64,000 nt of DNA, taken from Rhizorhabdus phycosphaerae. Its GTDB lineage: Bacteria > Pseudomonadota > Alphaproteobacteria > Sphingomonadales > Sphingomonadaceae. The stretch lies in the NCBI RefSeq assembly GCF_011044255.1, contig NZ_CP049107.1:2133501-2197500 (forward strand). The letters are read 5' to 3'. Positions 16,740 to 24,399 of this stretch are shown piece after piece (within the stretch, counting starts at the first letter, position 1; each line of letters starts with the position of its first letter). The notes under the pieces are model-generated. The model was given only the letters and a program-made list of their open reading frames with translations. It searched no databases and was not told the origin of the DNA. Made by a program: the position numbers and the translations under genes.

Positions 16740-17596
16740 CGCGGAATCTTCGTGAAGATGCGCAGCGCATTGTCGCGCATCAGTTTCGCATGCGCTTCGG
16801 GCCGGAAGCCGAGCTCGCCCACCTCGCGCACCGCCCGCTCCGGGTCGATCACCGGGAAGTCCGTCCCGAACAGCACCTTATGGCTGCCATAGCTGTTGGC
16901 ATAATGGACATAGGATTTTGGCCAGTGCTTGGGCGCATAGGCGTCGCCCGCCGTGTAGACATTGTCGTGCTTCCAGCACATCGAGATCATCTCTTCGGTC
17001 CACGGAACACCGACGTGGATGCCGATCAGAACGAGCTCGGGAAAGTCGATCGCGACCTGGTCGAGCAGGATGGGCTGCGCGACCGACGGCAGCCGGCGCT
17101 CGCGCGAGTAGACGAGGTTGTGACCGACTTGCATCATGATCGGCACGTCGAGCTCGCAGCACTTGGCGTAATAGGGGTAAATCTGCGGCGCGTTGGGTGG
17201 CATCGAGAACCAGTGCGGGTACCAGTGCGCGCCGACGAAGCCATAGTCGCGCACACCCTTCTCCAGATCGCGCAGCCCCTGCATGCCGCGCGTCGGATCG
17301 ACCCCGGCGAGCCCGGAGAAGCGGTCGGGATGGCGGTCGCAGATTTCGGCGATCGCCTCATAGGGAACCTCGAAACTGCCGCGCACGCGCAGGTCGCCGG
17401 CGCGCACCGCTATCAGCAGCGACCGCTCGATCCCGGCGGCGTCCATCTTGCGAAGATAGTCCTCGATCGCGATGCCGGGCCGCAGCGCCGGATCCATGCG
17501 GACCTGTTCCTTGAAAGTCTCGTCGAGGCCGGTCCAGCCTTTCTGGACGGCCTCAGGCGTGAAGATATTGCATACGATGTCGATATATCCGGACAT
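16736..17596 (-). CDS. Amidohydrolase-2 (ACMSD-like) family protein with altered N-terminal metal motif
   Basis: A 286-residue TIM-barrel protein of the amidohydrolase_2/ACMSD group, whose members decarboxylate or hydrolyse carboxylated aromatics. The usual first-strand D-x-H-x-H metal motif reads DIVCN here (residues 6-10), so both His are missing. Later positions persist: His in VGAHWYPH, QVGHN and IGIHVG, and the Asp of LFGTDFP. It may bind one metal differently or rely on another mechanism. First gene of the operon with the CoA ligase, MFS carrier and TonB receptor; divergent from two IclR regulators across 286 bases. A role as a decarboxylase or hydrolase preparing the acid for CoA activation is inference. 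Confidence 0.75.
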   Translation of the reverse strand: MSGYIDIVCNIFTPEAVQKGWTGLDETFKEQVRMDPALRPGIAIEDYLRKMDAAGIERSLLIAVRAGDLRVRGSFEVPYEAIAEICDRHPDRFSGLAGVDPTRGMQGLRDLEKGVRDYGFVGAHWYPHWFSMPPNAPQIYPYYAKCCELDVPIMMQVGHNLVYSRERRLPSVAQPILLDQVAIDFPELVLIGIHVGVPWTEEMISMCWKHDNVYTAGDAYAPKHWPKSYVHYANSYGSHKVLFGTDFPVIDPERAVREVGELGFRPEAHAKLMRDNALRIFTKIPR

Positions 17597-17679
17597 GGGT
17601 ACCCATTTGCTGGAGTCTGCGCATCCACCTCGGACACAAGGCTAGGTTGCGCTTCCATGACGGGTCAACGTCATCATGA

Positions 17680-17718
17680 ATGCGATAAGCAAAAACATGT
17701 TTCTGTGTTTCATCGCAT
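17680..17718. promoter_or_regulatory. Candidate operator region for the divergent IclR/uptake operons
   Basis: The 286-base gap between the amidohydrolase-like gene and the first iclR gene is locally AT-rich. It holds a 7-bp inverted repeat, ATGCGAT (17680-17686) and ATCGCAT (17712-17718), enclosing a 10-bp palindrome AAACATGTTT (17693-17702) followed by a second GTGTTT element. Palindromes of this size in such a position are plausible IclR-family binding sites. No start site is proven. Confidence 0.4.
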
Positions 17719-17882
17719 CGCCCAATGCGCATAATCCGCCGCCGTCGCATTGCTGGACAGATATGTGTTTTCGAGCATTTCATTCCTGCTCCCATTGACC
17801 CGCAGCCGCCGCTGTCCGTAGCGTGAGGTGGAATGGCCTGGCGCGACCGGGAGGCGGCGATGGCAGAACGACGGATGCGGAG

Positions 17883-18680
17883 ATGAGCGCGGACGATGTC
17901 GTCAAGTCTGTGGGGCGTGTCTTCGCGATCCTCGAACTGTTCGACCGCCGCCGCGATGGCCTGACCGCGACCGAGGTGGAGCGCGCGCTCGACTGGCCCA
18001 AGTCGAGTACGCTGGCGCTGCTCAAGAGCATGGTCGCGCTCGGATATCTGTCCTTCGACCGGATCGAACGCCGCTATTCGCCTACGATCCGGGTGGCGCG
18101 GCTCGGCGACTGGATCGACGGCGCCGACGAGCGCCGCGACCTCGACGCGCTGGTCGAGGATTGCGCCGCAATGACCGGGCAGACCGTCACCATCTCATGT
18201 CAGAACGACCTGCGGATGCAGTTCCTGCTGGTCGAAGCGGGCAGCCGGCCGCTGCGCATGAACATCAATCCGGGACTCAAAGGGCCGCTGTTCCGGTCGA
18301 ACATGGGCCGCGTCGCCCTGTCGACGAAGGGCGATGCCGAAATTGCGCGGCTCGCCGAGCGGGTCAACCGGCGGGCCAGCCTGCTCGGCGAGCGGGTCGA
18401 CGATCTGGACGAAGTGCTCGCGCATGTCGCCCGCATCCGTGCGGAGGGCTTCAGTGCCGGCTACGGCCGCTTCATCCCGCATATCGGCGTGCTGAGCTGG
18501 CCGCTGCAGCGCCAGCCGACGGCCCCCGTGCTGGTACTGTCGATCGGCGGCCCGATCGACGAAGTGCGCGCATCGGAAAAGGAGATCGCGAAATTGATTC
18601 CGGCGCTGCTCGAAAGCCATGGCTTCCCGGCCAAGGGCGTGCCCGGCGACTGGAGTCGGGAGCCCCGCCATGGACGGTGA
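17883..18680 (+). CDS. IclR-family transcriptional regulator (copy 1)
   Basis: A 265-residue IclR-type regulator. An N-terminal winged helix-turn-helix (about 5-70, LTATEVERALDWPKSSTLALLKSMVALGYL) is followed by the effector-binding domain (about 85-260), with the motif RAEGFSAGYGRFIPHIG. ATG 17883 fits the family N-terminus; an in-frame ATG at 17823 would add a 20-residue tail. Divergent from the amidohydrolase/ligase/MFS/receptor operon, so it probably controls that operon in response to the substrate or an intermediate. The stop overlaps the start of a second, clearly related IclR gene, an unusual tandem arrangement. Confidence 0.85.
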   Translation: MSADDVVKSVGRVFAILELFDRRRDGLTATEVERALDWPKSSTLALLKSMVALGYLSFDRIERRYSPTIRVARLGDWIDGADERRDLDALVEDCAAMTGQTVTISCQNDLRMQFLLVEAGSRPLRMNINPGLKGPLFRSNMGRVALSTKGDAEIARLAERVNRRASLLGERVDDLDEVLAHVARIRAEGFSAGYGRFIPHIGVLSWPLQRQPTAPVLVLSIGGPIDEVRASEKEIAKLIPALLESHGFPAKGVPGDWSREPRHGR

Positions 18681-19431
18681 CGGCATCGTCAAATCGGCCG
18701 CGCGGGTCTTCGCCGTGCTGGAGCTGTTCGAAGCGGAGCAGCGCCCGATGACGGCGACCGCGATCGAACGCGCGCTGACATGGCCGCAATCGAGCACGCT
18801 GGCACTGCTCAAGACGATGGTGCAGCTCGGCTATCTCGCCTTCGACCCGCTCGAAAGACGCTATGAGCCCAGCCTGCGGCTGTCGAACCTCGGCCGCTGG
18901 GTGGGGGCACGCTTCGTCCAGGGCCATCTCGACGATCTGATCCGGCAGGTGGGCGAGGCGACCGGCGAGACCGTCTCGATCGTCGGCCAGAACGACCTGT
19001 GGATGGAGTTTCTGCGCGTCCGCCCCGGCCGCAACCCGCTGACGCTGAACATCGACCCGGGCACCCATGCCCCCCTGTTCGGTTCGATCATCGGCCTGGT
19101 CGCCCTGTCCTGCCGGAGCGACCGCGAGATCGCCGAACTGGGCCAGCGCGTGCGCAAGCTGCCCGCCAAAAGCCGCGAGACCCCGGACATGGCGCATATC
19201 GCCGAAGAGATCGCCGCGATCCGCGCGGCCGGCCATGGCGTCGGCTATGGCCGCTACATCGCCAGCGTCGGCGCCATCGCCTGGCCGCTGCGGCAGGACC
19301 GCGATCCCCGCCCGCTGATCCTCTCCGTCGCCGGCCCGACCGAGATGATCCGCGAGGCCGAAGCGGCGATCGTCACAGCGGTGGAAAAGATCCTCGCGGA
19401 ACACCGCGCGCGCCGGGGCAGAATGGGGTAA
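18670..19431 (+). CDS. IclR-family transcriptional regulator (copy 2)
   Basis: A 253-residue paralogue of the preceding gene. The two share long stretches such as SAARVFAVLELFE against VGRVFAILELFD, WPQSSTLALLKTMVQLGYLAFD against WPKSSTLALLKSMVALGYLSFD, and GYGRYIASVGAIAWPLRQ against GYGRFIPHIGVLSWPLQR. The start at ATG 18670 lies 11 bases inside copy 1 after GGGAG, so translation is likely coupled. A local gene duplication with diversification of effector pockets, or formation of a heteromer, would explain two regulators for one operon; both ideas are inference. Confidence 0.85.
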   Translation: MDGDGIVKSAARVFAVLELFEAEQRPMTATAIERALTWPQSSTLALLKTMVQLGYLAFDPLERRYEPSLRLSNLGRWVGARFVQGHLDDLIRQVGEATGETVSIVGQNDLWMEFLRVRPGRNPLTLNIDPGTHAPLFGSIIGLVALSCRSDREIAELGQRVRKLPAKSRETPDMAHIAEEIAAIRAAGHGVGYGRYIASVGAIAWPLRQDRDPRPLILSVAGPTEMIREAEAAIVTAVEKILAEHRARRGRMG

Positions 19432-19510
19432 GCAGGGTCTCCTCGCCTGTTGTCGGACTATCCACCAACCAGCTTCGACGTGACGGGATACGCACGTTTT
19501 CCTGTTTGCG

Positions 19511-20460
19511 ATGAGCATGGCCGTTGTTACTCAGCACCCCATGGCGATCCCCGATTATCAGGCGCTCATGCTTCCCGTCCTCACGGTCGCGGCCGAGGGC
19601 GCAATACGCGTGCCGGCAGCCGCCGAGACGATCGCCGACCGACTGGGCTTGTCTGGCGAGGAACGAGAGGAGATGCTGCCCAGCGGAAAGCAGCGAGTGC
19701 TGCACAACCGCATTCACTGGGCCAAATTCTACATGGCCAAGGCGGGGCTGATTGCCAGCCCGCAGCGCGGCGTGTTTGTCGCGACCGATGCAGGAAAGGC
19801 GTTGCTGGCCCAGAAGCCCGGTCGGATCGACGTCGAGAGGCTGAAGGGATACCCTGCTTTCAGGGCATTTTACGACCAGACGGGAACATCGCAGCCGATC
19901 GATCAGGCTGCGGCGGTGGCAGAAGCGACCGCTTCGGGTGCGACCCCCGAAGAACAGATCGATGCTGCAAGCGGCCTTCTCACATCCGCTCTGAAGGCCG
20001 ATCTTCTCGCGCGGATCATCGAGCAGTCTCCAGCCTTTTTCGAACGCCTGATCGTCGAGTTGCTGGTCGCGATGGGCTATGGCGCTCGCACGAAGACGCC
20101 GCGCGACGTCTCGGCAAATCGGGGGACGGTGGCATCGATGGTATCATCGACGAAGACCGTCTCGGCCTCGATCGCATCTATGTTCAGGCGAAGCGCTATG
20201 CCCCCGGTTCGGCTGTTGGACGGCCGGAGATACAGGGGTTTGTGGGCAGCCTTGTCGGGCTCGGCGCCAGCAAGGGTGTGTTCGTCACGACCTCGTCGTT
20301 CAGCAAGCAGGCGCAGGATTATGCCAGCGGATTGCAGCAGCGGATAATCCTGATCGATGGCGAGCGGCTGTGCGATTTGATGATCGAGTTCGACGTCGGC
20401 GTCCGGCGCTACCGATCGATCGAGGTCAAACGGATCGACGAGGATTTCTTCAGCGAATGA
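19511..20460 (+). pseudogene. mrr: Mrr-type restriction endonuclease interrupted by a frameshift
   Basis: Mrr proteins cut DNA carrying certain foreign methylation. The N-terminal Mrr winged-helix domain (MAIPDYQALMLPVL..., best start ATG 19541 or 19511) reads in one frame to about 20081. The catalytic domain continues in another frame from about 20086 (SHEDAARRLGKSGDGGIDG...) to a stop at 20460, and includes the PD-(D/E)xK-type residues D...QAK (IYVQAKRY). Loss of one G near 20081-20086 (GGCGCTCG where GGCGGCTCG would restore the frame) explains the break. As read, the first frame ends at 20347 without the catalytic site, so the gene is inactive unless this is a sequencing error or programmed frameshift. 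It lies just upstream of an HNH endonuclease. Confidence 0.8.
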
Positions 20461-20524
20461 CGAAGCAATGCGCGACACCTCTTCGCAGAAGCATCGTTTC
20501 CGTCGTCGCGAAGGACTGACTGCA

Positions 20525-21421
20525 ATGGCGAAAGGGATCTTCGTCCATCGAACGGACTCGATCTATGACGACAGCCCGGCCGAGCGCTATCAGTTTCCCA
20601 AGCAATATCTCGGCCGGGTCAGTGCCTGCATAGGCGACTGGATCATCTATTATGAGCCCCGCAAGGTCCGGGATACGCGCGGCTATTTTGCCGTGGCGAA
20701 GGTTGCGCATGTGACGCCCGACCCGGCCGCAAAGAGCATGTATGTCGCCCTGATCGAACCCGGCACATATCTCGACTTCCCCAATCCCGTCCCGTTCAAC
20801 GGACCGCTGGGGCTGGTCGAACGAGGCGTCCTTAACGACCAGGGCAAAATCTCGGGGCGAGCGCAGGCGGCGGTGCGGCCCCTATCGACTGACGACTTCA
20901 ACTGCATCATCGACGTTGGTCTGGCGGAAGATTTGAGCTTCCTCCCCAGGATCGGCGCTACGCCCGACGCCACCCTGTTCGAAGAACGCGCGCCATTCGC
21001 GTTCGAAATCGAACGAGACCGTGTGGCCAATCTAGGGTCACGCCTGGTCCGCGATCGACTGTTCCGCCGCCGCGTGGTCGCGGCCTATGACTCGCGATGC
21101 GCGGTAACCGGACTGAAACTCATCAATGGCGGAGGCCGGGCCGAGGTCGAGGCCGCGCACATCCGCCCAGTGGAGCGCGGCGGACCCGACATCGTTACCA
21201 ATGGAATCGCACTTTCAGGGACGGTCCACTGGATGTTCGATCGCGGCCTGATCGCCTTGTCGGACGACCTTGAAATCCTGGTCAGCCGTCAGGCCAACGA
21301 TCCGGACAGCATCAGGTCGCTGATCAACAAGACCGGTTTTGCGATACCTCCGCAGCGCGCGCTGGAACGTCCGCATCCCGCTTTTCTCGCCTGGCATCGG
21401 GAGCACTGCTTCAAGCACTGA
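20525..21421 (+). CDS. HNH endonuclease
   Basis: A 298-residue protein. The C-terminal half carries an HNH nuclease core, with RRVVAAYDSRCAVTG (zinc-type Cys), EVEAAHIRP, GGPDIVTNGIALSGTVHWMFDRGLIAL. The N-terminal half (about 1-130) is a separate domain that may recognise DNA and contains YFAVAKVAHVTPDP. ATG 20525 follows AAGGA; an upstream in-frame ATG at 20468 is less likely. It starts 64 bases after the Mrr remnant on the same strand, so the two form a small restriction or defence pair. The ORF is intact although its neighbour is broken. Confidence 0.8.
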   Translation: MAKGIFVHRTDSIYDDSPAERYQFPKQYLGRVSACIGDWIIYYEPRKVRDTRGYFAVAKVAHVTPDPAAKSMYVALIEPGTYLDFPNPVPFNGPLGLVERGVLNDQGKISGRAQAAVRPLSTDDFNCIIDVGLAEDLSFLPRIGATPDATLFEERAPFAFEIERDRVANLGSRLVRDRLFRRRVVAAYDSRCAVTGLKLINGGGRAEVEAAHIRPVERGGPDIVTNGIALSGTVHWMFDRGLIALSDDLEILVSRQANDPDSIRSLINKTGFAIPPQRALERPHPAFLAWHREHCFKH

Positions 21422-21449
21422 GCGGCGCGACCTCCAGCAGCGCCCCCGT

Positions 21450-22340
21450 TCACCCCCGCGCCCGTGCCAGCACCGCCTGTGCGCGCACAAGATGGGGACG
21501 GTCGAGCATCGCGCCCTTGTGGCCGATCGTCCCGAGAGTCGGGTTCGCCGCGAACAGGTCGACGATCTCCTGCGCGGCGGCGCATTCCTCAGCCGTGGGG
21601 GTAAAAGCTGCGTTGATGACGGGGATCTGCGCGGGGTGGATGGCGAGCATGCTGCGGAAGCCGTCCTGTCGCACCTTGGCGGCGAGGGCCGCCAAGCCGG
21701 CTTCATCGCGGAAGTCGCCGTGGATCGTCTCGACCGCCGGCACCCCGGCGATGGCGGCACCGGTCAGGCAGAAGGTCCGTGCCAGTTCATAGGTGAAGCC
21801 ATAGCGGCCATCGGCATCGCGGTTGGTCGTCGCGCCGAGCGCGGTCGCGATATCCTCCGCGCCCCATGTCATTGCCGCCAGACGCGGCATGTCGCCATAG
21901 CTGCCGGTGGCCAGCAGCCCTTCGGGCGTCTCGGTCGCGACGAGGATCACGGCGGTCTGGCGCTCCATGTCGCCATTGGCCGCCTCGAACGCCATCAGAT
22001 AATGATCGAGCCGTTCGACATCGGCGCGTCCGCGCGGCTTGGGCAGCATCAGCCCGCCCGGCCTTCCGGGCATGATCGCGGCCAGATCGAGCAGCGCATG
22101 GGGCGTCTGGATCGGGTTGATGCGGACCCACAGGCGGTGACGTTCGGCCGAATGCGCTTCCAGAAAGGCACGGACCAGCAGGCGGGCCGCCGGCTTCTCG
22201 CCCTCGGCCACCGCATCCTCGAGGTCGATGATGACGATATCCGCCTCGGATCCGCGCGCCTTGTCCATCTTCTTCTCGCTGTCGCCGGGCGCGAACAGCC
22301 AGGACCGGGCGCGCTGCGCCGCTTCGAACGATGACGTCAT
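21450..22340 (-). CDS. HpcH/HpaI-type CoA ester lyase (citrate lyase beta-like)
   Basis: A 296-residue TIM-barrel enzyme of the CitE/malyl-CoA lyase group, which cleave or form C-C bonds in (3S)-hydroxyacyl-CoA compounds with Mg2+. Visible motifs are RSWLFAPGDSEKKMDKA, DIVIIDLEDAVAEGEK (metal-binding Glu/Asp), WVRINP, LPKPRGRADVERLD and MTWGAEDIATALGA. The start at 22340 follows GGGGAAG; an in-frame ATG at 22364 is possible. Gene order with an SDR, a LysR regulator and HyuAB-like proteins suggests a catabolic set. The gene ends 28 bases from the stop of the convergent HNH gene. Confidence 0.85.
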   Translation of the reverse strand: MTSSFEAAQRARSWLFAPGDSEKKMDKARGSEADIVIIDLEDAVAEGEKPAARLLVRAFLEAHSAERHRLWVRINPIQTPHALLDLAAIMPGRPGGLMLPKPRGRADVERLDHYLMAFEAANGDMERQTAVILVATETPEGLLATGSYGDMPRLAAMTWGAEDIATALGATTNRDADGRYGFTYELARTFCLTGAAIAGVPAVETIHGDFRDEAGLAALAAKVRQDGFRSMLAIHPAQIPVINAAFTPTAEECAAAQEIVDLFAANPTLGTIGHKGAMLDRPHLVRAQAVLARARG

Positions 22341-22381
22341 GATCTTCCCCTGAATCCCTTCCAACCCGATCCTCTGCCCGA

Positions 22382-23173
22382 TCAGGATTTCACATAGGCC
22401 CAGCCGCCGTCGAGGTTCAGCGTCTGTCCCAGGACGAGGCTGGCATCGTCGGACGCCAGAAACAGCACGCCCCGCGCGACCTCATAGGAATCGCAGGGCC
22501 GGCCGAGCGGCAGGCTTGCGGTCATCTGCTGCTTGGCGTTCGCGTCGGCCGCGAAGAAGCGCTCGAGCATCGCCGTCTGTACCAGGCCTGGGCTGACCGA
22601 TGCGACCCGCACCCCGCTCTGCGCCAGTTCGAGCGCGACCGACTTGGTCATCGCCAGCACCGCCGCCTTGGACGCGGTGTAGACCGACAGCCCGGCAAAG
22701 CCGACATGCGCCGCGATCGACGCGAAGTTGATGATCACCCCCGCTCCGCGCGGCTTCATCAGCTTCACCTCCTCGCGCATGCACTGGAAGGTGCCCTGCA
22801 CGTTGACCGCGAAGACGCGATCGAAATTCGCGTCGGGCTGATCCTCGACCAGCGCGACATGACCCTCGATCCCCGCATTGTTGATCGCGATGTCGAGCGG
22901 CGTACCGCTCCGCGCGATGGTGGCGAACAGGGCCGAGACGTCGTCGGGGCTGGCCACGTCCGCACGGATGAACTCGCCCTGCGCGCCGGCCTGCCGGATG
23001 AGATCGACGCATTCGCCGCCCGCCGCTTCATCGACGTCGGCGACGATCAGATTGGCGCCTTCCTTCGCGAACTCCAAAGCGACGGCGCGCCCGATGCCGG
23101 CGCCACCGCCCGTCACCAGCACCGACTTGCCGGAAAAGCGCCGCATGGTGCTGGTGCCTGTCATGTCCGTCAT
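22382..23173 (-). CDS. Short-chain dehydrogenase/reductase
   Basis: A 263-residue classical SDR with TGGGAGIG, NNAGIEG and the catalytic Ser...Tyr-x3-Lys (SIAAHVGFAGLSVYTASKAA). It has a C-terminal LNLDGGWAYVKS as in many secondary-alcohol dehydrogenases. Several in-frame ATGs exist near the start (23173, 23164, 23146). It lies 41 bases upstream of the CoA ester lyase and is probably co-transcribed, supplying an oxidation or reduction step. NAD(H) preference is suggested by Asp in VADVDEA after the second strand. Confidence 0.85.
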   Translation of the reverse strand: MTDMTGTSTMRRFSGKSVLVTGGGAGIGRAVALEFAKEGANLIVADVDEAAGGECVDLIRQAGAQGEFIRADVASPDDVSALFATIARSGTPLDIAINNAGIEGHVALVEDQPDANFDRVFAVNVQGTFQCMREEVKLMKPRGAGVIINFASIAAHVGFAGLSVYTASKAAVLAMTKSVALELAQSGVRVASVSPGLVQTAMLERFFAADANAKQQMTASLPLGRPCDSYEVARGVLFLASDDASLVLGQTLNLDGGWAYVKS

Positions 23174-23235
23174 ATCCTCTCTCCACTGTCTCTATCTGCG
23201 TTACATGTCTCTGACCGGCTATGGCCTCGCCCACC

Positions 23236-24273
23236 CTAGCGCTGGTTGATGCGGCGGTTCTCGATGCTGGGCCTCACCCATCGCAGCGCATCCGGAGGGT
23301 GACGCCCGCTGTCTGCCGAATGGCGCTTGGCATCCATCGCCATCCGTCCGATCTCCGGCTCGAATTTCCGGAACGTCGCGATCAGGAAATCGAGGAAGAC
23401 CCTGACCTTGGGCGGCATCAGCTCGGTCGTGGGAAACACTGCATAGAGGCCGTGATCGAGCACGGTCTGGGTGAACTCATAATGGGGCAGCACCCGCTTG
23501 ACCCGGCCGAAGCTCAGATCGTCGGCGATCAGCCATGCCGGCAGAAGGCCGATGCCGATCCCCATCACGACGGCATTGTGCAGGATGTTGGCGTCATTGA
23601 CCTGCAAATTGCCCGACACGCGCAGTTCGCGCGGGCCGGTCGCGGATCGGTAGTGCCAGACAGCCTCCCCCTTTTCGCCGAGGCCCGGCTGCGGAAAGGA
23701 CAGGCAATTATGCTGAAGCAGGTCTTCGGGTTCGCGGATTTCCGGATGGCTCGCGAGGTAGAGCGGGCTAGCATAGAGGACCCGCTCCAGCCCCTGCGAC
23801 AGGCGGCGCATCGTCAGATCCTGCTCCTCGGGCGTGCCGATGCGGATGCTAAGGTCGATCTTGTTGGCGAACAGGTCGAGATTGTCTTCCGACAGGACGA
23901 GCCTCAGCGTGATGTCGGGATAGGCCAGCAGGAAATTGGGGAGCGCGTTCGACAGGAATTTCTCGGCAATGCTGGCGCGGGTGTGAACCGCCAGCAAGCC
24001 GCGCGGGGCCGATTGCTGTTCTGCCATCGACTGCGACAGCGCGTCGATCTGGTCCAGTATCTTACAGGCCTGATCGAAATAGACCCGGCCGGCCGTCGTC
24101 AATGCGAGCTTCCTGCTGGTCCGATTGAGCAGGCGAGCGCTGACCGCATGTTCGAGTTGGCTGATCTTGCGCGATACGGACCCCGGCGAAAGGCCGATCT
24201 CGCGCCCCGCCGCCGACAGGCTGCCCAGCTGAACGGCGCGAACGAAGGTGCGCATGCCCTCTAGCGTATCCAT
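23236..24273 (-). CDS. LysR-family transcriptional regulator
   Basis: A 345-residue LysR regulator. Its N-terminal winged helix-turn-helix (FVRAVQLGSLSAAGREIGLSPGSVSRKISQLE) is followed by a two-lobed effector-binding domain of the CrgA-like group. The C-terminus carries a ~35-residue Arg-rich tail (KRHSADSGRHPPDALRW) longer than the usual ~300 residues. It lies 62 bases upstream of the SDR on the same strand, so it may sit in, rather than diverge from, the operon it controls. Targets are inferred from position only. Confidence 0.85.
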   Translation of the reverse strand: MDTLEGMRTFVRAVQLGSLSAAGREIGLSPGSVSRKISQLEHAVSARLLNRTSRKLALTTAGRVYFDQACKILDQIDALSQSMAEQQSAPRGLLAVHTRASIAEKFLSNALPNFLLAYPDITLRLVLSEDNLDLFANKIDLSIRIGTPEEQDLTMRRLSQGLERVLYASPLYLASHPEIREPEDLLQHNCLSFPQPGLGEKGEAVWHYRSATGPRELRVSGNLQVNDANILHNAVVMGIGIGLLPAWLIADDLSFGRVKRVLPHYEFTQTVLDHGLYAVFPTTELMPPKVRVFLDFLIATFRKFEPEIGRMAMDAKRHSADSGRHPPDALRWVRPSIENRRINQR

Positions 24274-24399
24274 GCTCTCTCCTGCGGCCGGTCGCCCTCC
24301 GCAAAGCTATAGCATGCCCGCGCCAGCGCCGACGATCCGCGTTCGGCATGGTGTCGCAGGATGTTCACGCGCTGCACAGGCAAGGCTCGGGCGCCCGGC

